A DNA stretch of 64,000 nt from Candidatus Eiseniibacteriota bacterium. GTDB taxonomy: Bacteria > Eisenbacteria > RBG-16-71-46 > CAIMUX01. Every line of letters begins with the position of its first letter. Positions within the stretch are counted from its first letter, which is position 1. Below the pieces are notes generated by a model, which worked only from the letters and a program-made list of their open reading frames with translations, did no database searches and was not told the DNA's origin. The stretch covers positions 1,922,001 to 1,986,000 of the forward strand of contig JACKCR010000002.1 of assembly GCA_020633975.1 (NCBI GenBank), read 5' to 3'. The position numbers and the translations under genes are program-made. This document shows, piece after piece, positions 15,655 to 24,285 of this stretch.

Positions 15655-18516
15655 TCATCGAACCGTCAGTAGCTTCCGCGTCGCGACTTGGTCGCCCTGC
15701 TGGAGCCGGTAGAAGTAGACACCGGCACCGACCGGGTTACCCAGGTCGTCACGTCCGTCCCAGACCCGATTGTACTCACCCGCAGGGAGCGTCTCGCGGG
15801 CGAGAGAACGAACGATCCGTCCGCTCACGTCGATGATGTCGAGTTCGACCGGAATGTCGCCATGCGCAAGAGAGAAGCCGATCGTGGTCGTGTCGTGGAG
15901 CGGGTTCGGCTCGTTCTGCGCGAGCGTGAAGCCGAGCGTCCGGCCGATCGGATCGACGCTGGCAGCAGACTCACAGTCGTAGCCCTGAACGTCGTTGATC
16001 CCCCAGCTGTTCAGCGTCCCCGTGTCGACCCCCGCGTTGTCGGAGACGAACATCGTCCAGTCGCCGTCGATCGGGTCCCCGACGAACGCGCTGAGCGGCT
16101 GTGCCGGAGTGAGCGTACCCGGATAGTTCCCGATGATGTCGTTGGCCGACCCTCCGCTCCGGTTGTGGAGCGTGACCGTCGTCCCGCCCGGAGAGGTGAG
16201 ACGGACGATGAGGTCTCCGATGTAGGTGTGCGTGAGGTTGATGTCGACGTTGAATCCGGACGTCACCGTCGCACCGGTTCCGCTCACCGTCATCACGCTC
16301 GTGACGCCGCCCGAGTTGTTGTCCGGAATCGCGAGTCCCGGCTCGATCGACTGCGCGACACCGAGGACCACACCGGTGCCGAGCTCGAAGTCCAGGTTGG
16401 TCGTGGTGAGCGACTCTTCCTGGAAGTCGACCTGGATGGAGAACGAAACGACGTCTCCACACTCGAGATTCGCCGGGATGGACACGACGAAGTCAGTCTG
16501 GTTGCTCGCATTGCCACCGGCCGGAATGTCCCCGAACGCCGAAGTGTCCGAGCTGATCGTGACGCCCGGGGTCGACGAGCTGATGACACCGGAGACGGCA
16601 ACCGCACCGAGCGTACCGGCGTTCTCGAGAGTCACGTGCATGTGCACGGTCTCACCCGGATCCGCCACACCGTTCGGACCCGCGTCGCTGACCGATACGC
16701 CGCCGACCTGGAGTCCGACGAACGGTACGTCGATGATGTTGTGGACGAGGAACTTCTGGATGAAGACGTCGGCATGCGGGTTCCCCGGCTGGAGAGCCTG
16801 GGCCGTTGCGATCGTGATGTTCGCCATGTCCCGCATCCGGATGCCGCTCCCGAGCCCGAAGTGCGACTCGAGAATGATCTGGTCGACGCTCTCGCGCGTG
16901 TAGCCGAGATCCATCACCGAGATCAGCGTCTGGAAGAGCGGAGTCGACCAGAGTTCGTCGGACTGGTAGCCACCCGGGATCGTCTGGTGGGCACCGTAGG
17001 TCGAGTTGGGATCGTACTGCGCGCCGAACTGGTTCATGACCCGGCCGTTCCAACACTGCACGGGCGAGCCGTGGCCGTCCCAGCTGAAGACCCACTCGGG
17101 GTGGAAGATGTCGCCGTTGTCCGTGATGTAGCTGTAGGAGCCGGCCCAGTAGTCACCGAAACCTTCGCCCATCGCACCGGTGTCACCACCGCTCCAGCTC
17201 GAGTTGATGCTGTGCTGGATGGCGTGACCGTACTCGTGGAGGACGACGTCCGCGTCTTCGGAATCGTCGACGCAGCCATGCCCGAAAGCGAGGCGGTTCG
17301 TGGACGGCACGTAGTAGGAGTTGTCGGCTCCGTTCACTCCATCAGAGTCCGCGATGATCGAGAGCTCCTGGATACCGGTCGAACCGGTGAATCCGAGGGA
17401 CTGCATGTAGCGCTGGCTCTGATCGATGTGGAAGTAGACGAGCGCGTCGTTGAACGCGTTGTTCCCACGCGTCGCGGTCCAGTTGCCGTCCGTCGTCGTG
17501 CTGGGAGCAGTCGACGGCGGATCCCAGTTCGCGATCGTGACCCACGGACCGGTCAGCGAGTAGTTCGACCCGTTGAACGTGATGTCGAGCAGGTTGCGCG
17601 TGAAGTACGCGGGAGTGAACGTGCTGGCAGGCGATCCGTCCTGAATCGTCGCGTTGTTCAGCGTCGTGCGCGGGTCCGGATCGAAGACGAGTCCCGTGCC
17701 GGACGCACGCTGGGCCGGATCGTAGGAACCGACCTCGGTCGCAGCGAGGCGAGCGAACGCATCCGCACGGCTCCCGATCGGGCCGCTGTAGGAGAGGATC
17801 CGCTCTTGGACGGAGATATCGAACTCCGCCGTCTTCATCCGCTCGATCCGGGTGTCTTCGATCGAGAGGACCGCGCCGGTCGTCGCGTCGATCCGCGTCT
17901 CCCATCCCCCGTAAGGTGCGGAGAGCGAGAGGTCCACGATGGTCTGGAGCTGGAAGCTCTCACCCACGGGGACGTACACGGTGCGCTGGCTCGCCGGGGC
18001 GAGGAGATCGCCATGGGCACGGAGTGCGTTCCAGGCGATGTCGTAGGCGGCATCGCCGGCAATCACGGCGACAGGAGCATCGAGTGCCGTCTTGACCGGA
18101 TAGCTGTTGTTGAAGACTCGATAGATCTCGCCGCTGTCCTTCGACACGGACACGACCACCGTGGCCGACTCGACCGGATATCCGTTCATCCATTGGCCGA
18201 ACTCGTAGTGCGTCCCGAGGAGGCTTTCCTGGGCCCGATCGAACCTTAGGTTCGAGAGGTCACCCGGGAGCTCGAAGAGCGAGGCCCGGCTCTCGAGGAA
18301 CGCACGAGCCATGTCCTCCCCGATGAGGCCCGCCGGAGCGTCCCACGCGGGTGCGAAGAGAACCATTGGACTCGAGCGATGATCGTCGTGGTAGGTGTCG
18401 GAAACGAGCGCCGAGGCGTCGGCGGCATGCGGGAAGGTGGCGGAAACGGCCACACCGCAGGCCACTACCGAGGCGACTCCCAGCACTGTGCGGAGAATAC
18501 GTCGTGAGTGGAACAT
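15655..18516 (-). CDS. secreted M36/M4-type zinc metallopeptidase with P-domain and sorting tail
   Basis: A 953-residue extracellular protease. A signal peptide (to about residue 35) is followed by a thermolysin/fungalysin-type propeptide (about 60-190), a catalytic domain with the zinc site HEYGH (His427, Glu428, His431), a NEW3/CARDB-like beta domain beginning near 650 (SDAGPNGVADPGETV), a proprotein-convertase P-domain (about 740-845; TYIGDLIVRLTSPGG and NSWGI), and a C-terminal FlgD-like sorting domain (NEPNPL, then GAGVYFYRL and a final KLLTVR). The tail implies export over the outer membrane by a type-IX-like path. The start at 18516 has GGAG nine bases upstream. Likely a nutritional protease; M36 rather than M4 is suggested by the propeptide and length, not proven. 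Confidence 0.88.
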   Translation of the reverse strand: MFHSRRILRTVLGVASVVACGVAVSATFPHAADASALVSDTYHDDHRSSPMVLFAPAWDAPAGLIGEDMARAFLESRASLFELPGDLSNLRFDRAQESLLGTHYEFGQWMNGYPVESATVVVSVSKDSGEIYRVFNNSYPVKTALDAPVAVIAGDAAYDIAWNALRAHGDLLAPASQRTVYVPVGESFQLQTIVDLSLSAPYGGWETRIDATTGAVLSIEDTRIERMKTAEFDISVQERILSYSGPIGSRADAFARLAATEVGSYDPAQRASGTGLVFDPDPRTTLNNATIQDGSPASTFTPAYFTRNLLDITFNGSNYSLTGPWVTIANWDPPSTAPSTTTDGNWTATRGNNAFNDALVYFHIDQSQRYMQSLGFTGSTGIQELSIIADSDGVNGADNSYYVPSTNRLAFGHGCVDDSEDADVVLHEYGHAIQHSINSSWSGGDTGAMGEGFGDYWAGSYSYITDNGDIFHPEWVFSWDGHGSPVQCWNGRVMNQFGAQYDPNSTYGAHQTIPGGYQSDELWSTPLFQTLISVMDLGYTRESVDQIILESHFGLGSGIRMRDMANITIATAQALQPGNPHADVFIQKFLVHNIIDVPFVGLQVGGVSVSDAGPNGVADPGETVHMHVTLENAGTLGAVAVSGVISSSTPGVTISSDTSAFGDIPAGGNASNQTDFVVSIPANLECGDVVSFSIQVDFQEESLTTTNLDFELGTGVVLGVAQSIEPGLAIPDNNSGGVTSVMTVSGTGATVTSGFNVDINLTHTYIGDLIVRLTSPGGTTVTLHNRSGGSANDIIGNYPGTLTPAQPLSAFVGDPIDGDWTMFVSDNAGVDTGTLNSWGINDVQGYDCESAASVDPIGRTLGFTLAQNEPNPLHDTTTIGFSLAHGDIPVELDIIDVSGRIVRSLARETLPAGEYNRVWDGRDDLGNPVGAGVYFYRLQQGDQVATRKLLTVR

Positions 18517-18703
18517 CTGGTCGGACTCCGTGGACTTGGCCCCAGGAATGAGTCGGGACCCGCGTCATCGAGGTCGGCGGGGGCCCCCGTTTGCGTAGAC
18601 GGCAACAATTGTCTCATATGGGAGCCGCCTACAATCGGGTTTTCTGACCCAATACTCACGGGGACGGAGGAACCGGTCGTCCGACGGCGAAACATCGGCA
18701 GCG

Positions 18704-19408
18704 CTACTCGTCCAGGAGGCGCTCCGCTCGTCCGCCAAGACGCCTCAGGAAGTCCCTCAGGGTGCGCCCGGGCTCGTCGCCGTACTCCTCGGCGGAGATC
18801 CGGACCTCGGACATCCGGTCCAGCCGGAACGTGCGAAAGTCTTCCCTGAGCTCGCACCAGGAAGTGAGGGTCCAGGTCATACCCCAGAAGAAGGCGCCGA
18901 GCGGCCAGACCAGCCGCTCCGTGCCGCTACCGTTTGCATCCTCGTAGGCGAAGTGGAGCTTCCGCTTCTGAGACAGAGCCGTCCGCACCAGTTCGAGGGC
19001 CGCCGACGCGTTCTCCCCACGGGGCGTTCGCGGAGCATAGAGAGGGGGCTTCTCCGAGATCTCGCGAACGCGAGCCGGGATGACGGCTTCGACCTTGGAG
19101 ATGGCGGAGGCTGCTGCGCGCGCCATTGCCTGATCACCGAACGCGTGGAGAAGGCGCGCACCCACCACGATCGCCTCGAGCTCGTCGACCTCGAACATGA
19201 GCGGCGGGAGATCGTAGTCACGCCGCAGCGTGTACCCGACTCCCGCCTCTCCCTCGATCGGAGTCCCGGAGGCCATGAGGTCTCGGATGTCGCGGTAGAT
19301 CGTCCGCTCCGAGACCTCGAGACGCTCGGCGAGCCGAGCGGCCGTCATCGTCCGCGTCCGCCCCCGGAGGAGCTGGATGATCTGGAAGAGTCGGTCCGCT
19401 CGTCTCAC
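18704..19408 (-). CDS. YafY/DeoR-type regulator with WYL domain
   Basis: A 234-residue transcription factor. The N-terminal winged helix-turn-helix (about residues 1-60, RLEVSERTIYRDIRDL) is DeoR-like; residues about 130-210 form the WYL-type ligand domain, with WPLGAFFWG and TFRLDRM, that in relatives senses oligonucleotides or small ligands. The GTG at 19408 is preferred over the GTG at 19414 because AGGAG (19414-19418) is five bases upstream of the former and touches the latter. Its target is not shown; it lies between the protease gene and the VOC gene on the same strand, 77 bases downstream of the latter, so the two may be co-regulated. Confidence 0.88.
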   Translation of the reverse strand: MRRADRLFQIIQLLRGRTRTMTAARLAERLEVSERTIYRDIRDLMASGTPIEGEAGVGYTLRRDYDLPPLMFEVDELEAIVVGARLLHAFGDQAMARAAASAISKVEAVIPARVREISEKPPLYAPRTPRGENASAALELVRTALSQKRKLHFAYEDANGSGTERLVWPLGAFFWGMTWTLTSWCELREDFRTFRLDRMSEVRISAEEYGDEPGRTLRDFLRRLGGRAERLLDE

Positions 19409-19485
19409 ACTCACTCCTTCGCGACCTTCGGAACCCTGCCATGCCGATCGGATGGCTTCTCTGGGCCGAAGTTCGCCGCAGTATC

Positions 19486-19863
19486 TCAGGCGGCTCCATC
19501 TTCGACCAGACCGATCGCGTTGCCTTCCGGATCCGAGAACATCCCGAGAACCGTTCCGCCAGGAAGCTTCGTGCGCTCCATGACCACCTTGCCTCCCAGC
19601 TTCTTCGCCTGTGCGAGCGAGTCATCGATGCTCTCGGTTGCGACGTAGAACGTCACTGACGGGTAGCTTCCGTCCTCGGCCTGCTTGGTCGACTCGAACT
19701 GTCCGACCCCGCCGGCGATCCCACGTCCACCGGAAGCCTCGACCATTCCGTAGTTCATCGGATTGTCCGCGGCGATCTTCCAACCGAACAGCCCCGAGTA
19801 GAACGAACGCAGCGAGTCCCCATCCTTGCCCATGACCTCGAACCAAACGACCGGATGCGACAT
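19486..19863 (-). CDS. VOC/glyoxalase-superfamily protein
   Basis: A 125-residue vicinal-oxygen-chelate protein with two beta-alpha-beta-beta-beta modules: PVVWFEVMGKD with FYSGLFGW at the N-terminus and VTFYVATESIDDSLAQAKKL with DPEGNAIGLVE at the C-terminus. Such single-module-pair proteins include glyoxalase-like, bleomycin-resistance and substrate-binding forms; metal ligands are not obvious, so I do not assign an activity. The start at 19863 has GGAGG seven bases upstream. The 219-base region ahead of it carries two identical palindromes (see separate entries), suggesting tight control by a dimeric repressor or activator. Confidence 0.85.
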   Translation of the reverse strand: MSHPVVWFEVMGKDGDSLRSFYSGLFGWKIAADNPMNYGMVEASGGRGIAGGVGQFESTKQAEDGSYPSVTFYVATESIDDSLAQAKKLGGKVVMERTKLPGGTVLGMFSDPEGNAIGLVEDGAA

Positions 19864-19966
19864 GTCAAACCTCCAACGTCCTGGGCGCCTCGCTCCTCTT
19901 CGGAGCCGATGCTCGACCGACTTCCGGCGAGCACCCCTCGGCGCGACATGGAGAGAATCGCCCACG

Positions 19967-19992
19967 CCTCCTGACAGCATCGTGTCAGGAGG
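19967..19992. promoter_or_regulatory. palindromic operator 1 upstream of the VOC gene
   Basis: CCTCCTGACA and TGTCAGGAGG are perfect inverted ten-base arms around the spacer GCATCG. Centre at 19979.5, about 116 bases ahead of the VOC start codon. The arms match operator 2 but the spacers differ, as expected for protein-binding sites rather than RNA hairpins. Confidence 0.7.
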
Positions 19993-20009
19993 GTCCGGTC
20001 GGTGTAAGA

Positions 20010-20033
20010 CTCCTGACAATGGTGTGTCAGGAG
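20010..20033. promoter_or_regulatory. palindromic operator 2 upstream of the VOC gene
   Basis: CTCCTGACA and TGTCAGGAG are perfect nine-base arms around ATGGTG. The centre (20021.5) is 42 bases from that of operator 1, four helical turns, so two dimers would sit on the same face of the DNA. Confidence 0.7.
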
Positions 20034-20082
20034 GTAGCGGACTTCTCTTCTGGCTTCTCCGACGGAGCCCACGGGCCCGCGT

Positions 20083-21564
20083 CTAGGAGAGGTTCCTCCT
20101 CGAGCGTGGGACGAGGCCCCCGAGCCAGCGAACCAAGCGGCGACTTCGGCCCCCTCCCCGTCCACCGAAACCTCCGCTGGCTTCACAGACATCGCACTGT
20201 CCACACGGAGTGAGCGCGTCACCCGTCTCGCCGAAGTACCGAAGGATTCCCGCGTGGCGACAAGAGCGCCCCATCGCCCACTTCATCAGCTCATGGAACA
20301 GCGCGCGTCTACGCTCGGCACCTACGGGCTCCGTCGACCCTGGGGGCTCGATGGGCCCGGTGGACGTTGTGGATCGGTTCGGCCCATTGGATGTGGTGGG
20401 CTCCTTCGGTTCGCTCGAATCCTTGGGTTCGCTCGTTTCCTTGGATCCGCTCCCCTCAGCGAAACGACGCCTCAACGCGACCTCCTCCGGACCGAGGAGG
20501 AGGAGCCCGTCGGCGGGATCCCCATCGCGTCCGCCACGGCCCACCTCCTGGTAGTACGACTCGATCGACCCGGGGGGACCCAAGTGGATCACGAGCCTCA
20601 CGTCCGAGCGGTCGATCCCCATGCCGAATGCATTGGTCGCGACCACGACGTCGATCTCGCCGCCGCAGAATGCATCCTGAACTCGATCACGCACGTCGCT
20701 CGGCAGACCCGCGTGGTAGGCGAGGCATCGCCACTTCCCGAGTGCGGAGATCCGGACGGCTTCCTCTTCGGCCAACCGTCGGGTCGGGGCGTAGATCACG
20801 GCAGCGCCAGCAGCCTGCGGACCAGATCGGTCGGCGGAACCATCTCCGAACACGCGAGCGAGTTCGGCATCGACCGCGCGGATCCGCCCGGCACGATCCC
20901 GGATCTTCCGAACACGGAGCGATAGGTTCGGCCTGGCGAAGCCCCGCACGATCCTGGTCGTGTCGGCTCCCATTCCCAAACGCTCTACGATCTCGTCCTG
21001 TACGCGCGGAGTTGCGGTCGCCGTGACCGCAATCACCTTGGGAGGGCAGATGGTACGGACGAACGCACCGATCTCGAGGTAGTCCGGCCGGAAGTCGTGT
21101 CCCCACTCACTGATGCAATGTGCTTCGTCCACGGCGAGCAGAGGACACTCGAGGTCTCTCGCCAAAGCCCGGAAGCGTGGCGAGGAAAGCCGTTCCGGCG
21201 CGACGTAGAGAAACTCGTAGACGCCGCGAACGAGGTTCGCGGTTCGCTGTCGCTGTTCCTCTGGATCGACCGTCGCCGCGAGATAGGTTGCGGAGATCCC
21301 CTTCCGCACGAGCGACGCGACTTGGTCTTTCATCAGCGAGACCAGAGGACAGACCACGATCGTGGTGCCCGAGAGAAGGAGGCCGGGAAGCTGGAAGACG
21401 AGACTCTTGCCTCCCCCAGTCGGGGCTACGAACAGCAGCCGTCCCTCCGTCAGGAGCGTTTCCACCGCTTCCCTCTGTCCCGGACGGAATCCAGGGACCC
21501 CGAAGCGTCCGAGCCCGGCGACGAGTGCATCACTCGAGACATCTGTCTGTCGTTCTGTCGACAC
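20083..21564 (-). CDS. short RecQ-family DNA helicase
   Basis: A 3'-5' DNA helicase of about 493 residues. Core motifs: motif I TGGGKS, motif Ia region VCPLVSLMKDQV, motif II DEAHCISEWGHDFRP, motif III VTATATP, and motifs V/VI in ATNAFGMGID and YYQEVGRGGRDG. The RecQ zinc-binding cysteines follow (CRHAGILRYFG and CGQCDVC). Unlike the roughly 610-residue E. coli RecQ it stops right after the zinc domain with an Arg-rich tail and so lacks winged-helix and HRDC domains. A Ser/Thr/Pro/Glu-rich spacer (about residues 380-420) separates helicase and zinc domain. The start is uncertain: the GTG at 21564 is taken because the open frame further upstream runs through a terminator; no strong ribosome site is seen. 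Confidence 0.85.
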   Translation of the reverse strand: MSTERQTDVSSDALVAGLGRFGVPGFRPGQREAVETLLTEGRLLFVAPTGGGKSLVFQLPGLLLSGTTIVVCPLVSLMKDQVASLVRKGISATYLAATVDPEEQRQRTANLVRGVYEFLYVAPERLSSPRFRALARDLECPLLAVDEAHCISEWGHDFRPDYLEIGAFVRTICPPKVIAVTATATPRVQDEIVERLGMGADTTRIVRGFARPNLSLRVRKIRDRAGRIRAVDAELARVFGDGSADRSGPQAAGAAVIYAPTRRLAEEEAVRISALGKWRCLAYHAGLPSDVRDRVQDAFCGGEIDVVVATNAFGMGIDRSDVRLVIHLGPPGSIESYYQEVGRGGRDGDPADGLLLLGPEEVALRRRFAEGSGSKETSEPKDSSEPKEPTTSNGPNRSTTSTGPIEPPGSTEPVGAERRRALFHELMKWAMGRSCRHAGILRYFGETGDALTPCGQCDVCEASGGFGGRGGGRSRRLVRWLGGLVPRSRRNLS

Positions 21565-21600
21565 GACGGGACTTGCTGCGTGAAAAGTGCCAGATATGCG

Positions 21601-21679
21601 GGAGGGAGCGAAGCCTTGGGCCCCGCTCCCTCCTTGGACTTCTCGCAACGAGAAGAGATCGATCCCCGCCTGACGGGGA
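21601..21679 (-). terminator. three-hairpin terminator region after the small secreted-protein gene
   Basis: Reading on the minus strand from the stop at 21686: CCCCG/CGGGG stem (21663-21679) followed by TCGATCTCTTCTC; CTTCTCG/CGAGAAG on a three-base loop (21639-21655); and a perfect ten-pair GGAGGGAGCG/CGCTCCCTCC stem (21601-21610 with 21624-21633). The first is closest to an intrinsic terminator; the cluster isolates recQ from the upstream gene. Confidence 0.6.
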
Positions 21680-21685
21680 CGCTTC

Positions 21686-22474
21686 CTACCGGAACTGCGA
21701 CTTCACGCCACCCCAGGTCTTCTCGATGATCGGCGTGGTATCGAGGTTCTCGAAGCCAATGCTCCGCCACTCGACGCGGACACCGACGTTGTTGCCCGGA
21801 TCCATGAGGAGCTGGCAGTAGCCGCCGACGCGAGCGTCATTGAGCATGCCCCAGAGGCCGTACGGCGGGTCTTCATCGGGGTTGGCCATGTCGAACGGAA
21901 GCGGCCCGCTCGAGAAGGTACCGCCGTAGTGAACGATGTACTCGATCGTCGCAGGATTCGTCTCGGAGAGATCGTGCGGATCGTAGATGACCTCGAGTCC
22001 GATCGTCTCGCCCTTCACGTAGTTCAGACCGTAGGTCGACGTGAAGGAGAAGAACGGGAGGCGACCACCGAAGCAAGCGATCTCGCCGGCCGTCTTGACG
22101 TTGAACCGACCGTCGACGTTCTGCGACCACCACGGAGCGACCTGCAGTCCAGCCTCGCCCTCACCAGTGCCATCGATGACCAGGTCGGCCGAGAACTGGA
22201 AGTGGGAGTCGTTGTCGAACACCGCGTCCGTGATCCCATCCTCGGAGAAGTGCCAGTTGTGCAGGTTGGCGAAGCCGTTGCACGACAGGTTCTGATCCTC
22301 GATCGCGACCAACGCAGGATAACTGTCGGTCGTCGTCAGAGTCGAGCCCGGGCAGTCGTTGAAGACCCGCTCGTTGAAGACGATTCCGGTCGGATTCGGA
22401 GTCGCCCAGACGATCCCCGCGGTCACGACCACGGCGGCTCCTGCAGCGATCCACTTGGTAGCGTTGCGATGCAT
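21686..22474 (-). CDS. small secreted protein of unknown function
   Basis: 262 residues with a Sec signal peptide (hydrophobic AAGAAVVVTAGIVWA, cleavage near residue 25). The mature part is acidic, rich in aromatic and Asn/Asp residues and predicted all-beta, with four or more cysteines (DCPG, LSCNGF, IACFGG, GYCQLL) that could form disulfides. It ends in EKTWGGVKSQFR, a Trp-Gly-x-x-Lys tail that may be a lineage-specific sorting or anchoring signal. Start 22474 is backed by GGAGG six bases upstream. It follows the glucanase gene by 115 bases on the same strand and could be read through from the glucan operon, but a separate promoter is equally possible. Confidence 0.75.
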   Translation of the reverse strand: MHRNATKWIAAGAAVVVTAGIVWATPNPTGIVFNERVFNDCPGSTLTTTDSYPALVAIEDQNLSCNGFANLHNWHFSEDGITDAVFDNDSHFQFSADLVIDGTGEGEAGLQVAPWWSQNVDGRFNVKTAGEIACFGGRLPFFSFTSTYGLNYVKGETIGLEVIYDPHDLSETNPATIEYIVHYGGTFSSGPLPFDMANPDEDPPYGLWGMLNDARVGGYCQLLMDPGNNVGVRVEWRSIGFENLDTTPIIEKTWGGVKSQFR

Positions 22475-22589
22475 GTTGTACCTCCAATTGAACGAAGCGT
22501 GCGTCCCCGGTCTGGGGGCGCGGTGGTGTCGAAAAGCAAAGCCCTCAAAACAAAGCTACGGTTCCCTCTACATTCTCCCGAGACGTGCG

Positions 22590-24254
22590 TCAGCGGACGA
22601 GCACACACCTCCGGCCCATTCGTGCCCCGTCGACCTCCAGCACGAAGTAGTAGACCCCCGATTCGAGATCCTGGGCATCGAGCTGGACACGATAGTCGCC
22701 CGCAACCCGTTCGCCTTGGAACAGCTCGCGGACCTTTCTCCCCGATGCAGTGAACAATCCGAGCGAAACCTCAGCATCCCGCGGAATCGAGTAGTCCACC
22801 GTCGTCTCGGTAGAAAACGGATTCGGATCGCTCATGAGCGTGACGCCTTCCATCTGGCGCACCGGGCCCGGAGCATCCGAGGTCTGCGTGAATCCGGCCC
22901 GGGCGAGGCCGGTCTGAACGTCCTGATTCGCTCTGATCCGCTCCCATACCGAGCCGGTCAGATAGTTCTCGATCATGATCGCGATCGGTCCCTGATCGAT
23001 CCCGAGGTAGTCCGATGCGAACCAACCGAAGTCGAGATTGAACGCGTCCTTGAACCCGTAAGGGCCCCAGAGCTGGCTGAAGTTCGAGTACATGTACTGG
23101 AGCGTCGGCAGGACGTACTCCGGCGCGAAGGGGAGCGAAGACGCAGCAGCGGTCGGCGTGATCGTGCCGTTGTCGTTCTGGGGCGGCGGGGCTCCGTGGG
23201 CAGAGTAGCCGAACGGATCGTCGGACGCCGTCAGCCCCCACAGATCTCCCGAGTAGCCGATGTGACCGCCAGGATTCGCGATGCAGTACTCCCTCGCGGC
23301 GATGGTCGCGCGACGCGAGTTCTCGAAGTACGAGATCCCCTTCGCCTCCATGTACTCGTCCCAGATCGAGCGATAGTCGATCCAGCAGTGGCTGTACTGG
23401 TGACCGAAGAGCGGAGGGAAGATGACGTACGTCTGCCCGTACTGCGTGGCCCACTGGTACCCGCTCGTCCAGTAGTCCCACGTGACTTCCGGAACGGGGA
23501 ACGTGGGAGATCCGAGCGCGAGGATGTAGAGGATCATCGCTTCGTTGTAACCGCGCCAGAGGCCGAAGCTGGAGAACCCCGTGTCCGGCTTCCACCCCAT
23601 TCGGATTCCGGAGGTGCCATTGCGAACGAACTCCCAATCCGCACGGTAGTAGAGCGAGTCGGCGAGAGCACGGATGTCCTGCTCGACGGGGTCGTTCGTA
23701 TCGAAGTACTGCTTCGCGTCGAGCACACCGGCGAAGAGAAGAGCAGTGTCGATCGTCGAGAGTTCACAGTCCCACGTGCGCCTGGCCGTGGTCATGTCGA
23801 GGAAGTGGTAGAAGAGCCCCTTGTATCCGATCATCCCGTTCGCATCGGGGCCTTGCGGACCGTTCCAGAAAGTCTCGAGAGTCGTGAGCACTCGATCGGC
23901 ACCGTCGCTGCGGGAGATCCAGCCGTGATCGATTCCGATGCAGATCGTCGAGAGTCCGAACCCAGTCGCCGCAATGCTCGCCGGCGATCCGGTCGTGCTC
24001 CGATCCTTGACGAGCCCGTTGGACGGGTTCGCTTCGTTCCAGAAGTAGTTGAACGCGCGGCGCTGCAAGAGGTCGAGGAGTTCCTCGTCCGTGAGAGCCT
24101 GGCTCGGGGTGGCGCTCATGCCGAGCAGGACGAACCCGAGTGCGATTCCGCAGCCGGCAAGCACGCGCTCGCGCCAACCGAATCGGTCTCCCGTTCGTCC
24201 CGAGGCGGTTCGCCCTCGGTTGTCGTGTCGCTTCCGGTCGGCGTCCAATCTCAT
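22590..24254 (-). CDS. exported GH144-type glucanase with sorting tail
   Basis: About 554 residues. A long basic N-terminus and signal peptide (VLAGCGIALGFVLLG) precede a PF10091/GH144-type (alpha/alpha)6 catalytic domain (about residues 55-445), with family blocks RAFNYFWNEANPSNGLVKD, FLDMTTARR, STIDTALLFAGVL, FGHQYSHCWIDYR, YFENSRRA, GLTASD, and SDYLGIDQGPIAIMIENY. Characterised GH144 enzymes are endo-beta-1,2-glucanases releasing sophoro-oligosaccharides. Residues about 470-554 are a FlgD-like sorting domain (DPNPFS, SGVYYFVLE, final VLVR), so the enzyme should reach the cell surface. The start at 24254 is the ATG after GAGGGG; the frame is open to 24398 but those residues overlap the PorV-like gene. 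It is last in the leftward operon, 31 bases behind that gene. A paralogue lies at 40951-42594. Confidence 0.85.
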   Translation of the reverse strand: MRLDADRKRHDNRGRTASGRTGDRFGWRERVLAGCGIALGFVLLGMSATPSQALTDEELLDLLQRRAFNYFWNEANPSNGLVKDRSTTGSPASIAATGFGLSTICIGIDHGWISRSDGADRVLTTLETFWNGPQGPDANGMIGYKGLFYHFLDMTTARRTWDCELSTIDTALLFAGVLDAKQYFDTNDPVEQDIRALADSLYYRADWEFVRNGTSGIRMGWKPDTGFSSFGLWRGYNEAMILYILALGSPTFPVPEVTWDYWTSGYQWATQYGQTYVIFPPLFGHQYSHCWIDYRSIWDEYMEAKGISYFENSRRATIAAREYCIANPGGHIGYSGDLWGLTASDDPFGYSAHGAPPPQNDNGTITPTAAASSLPFAPEYVLPTLQYMYSNFSQLWGPYGFKDAFNLDFGWFASDYLGIDQGPIAIMIENYLTGSVWERIRANQDVQTGLARAGFTQTSDAPGPVRQMEGVTLMSDPNPFSTETTVDYSIPRDAEVSLGLFTASGRKVRELFQGERVAGDYRVQLDAQDLESGVYYFVLEVDGARMGRRCVLVR

Positions 24255-24285
24255 GATGCGGTCCCCTCGCTGCCCACCCTCGTCC

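Noticed and set aside
15688-18249. 853-codon open frame on the plus strand across the peptidase gene
   Set aside because: It is the antisense of the M36 gene in high-GC DNA; it is rich in Arg/Asp/Val without any motif, and the minus-strand product has clear domains and a signal peptide.
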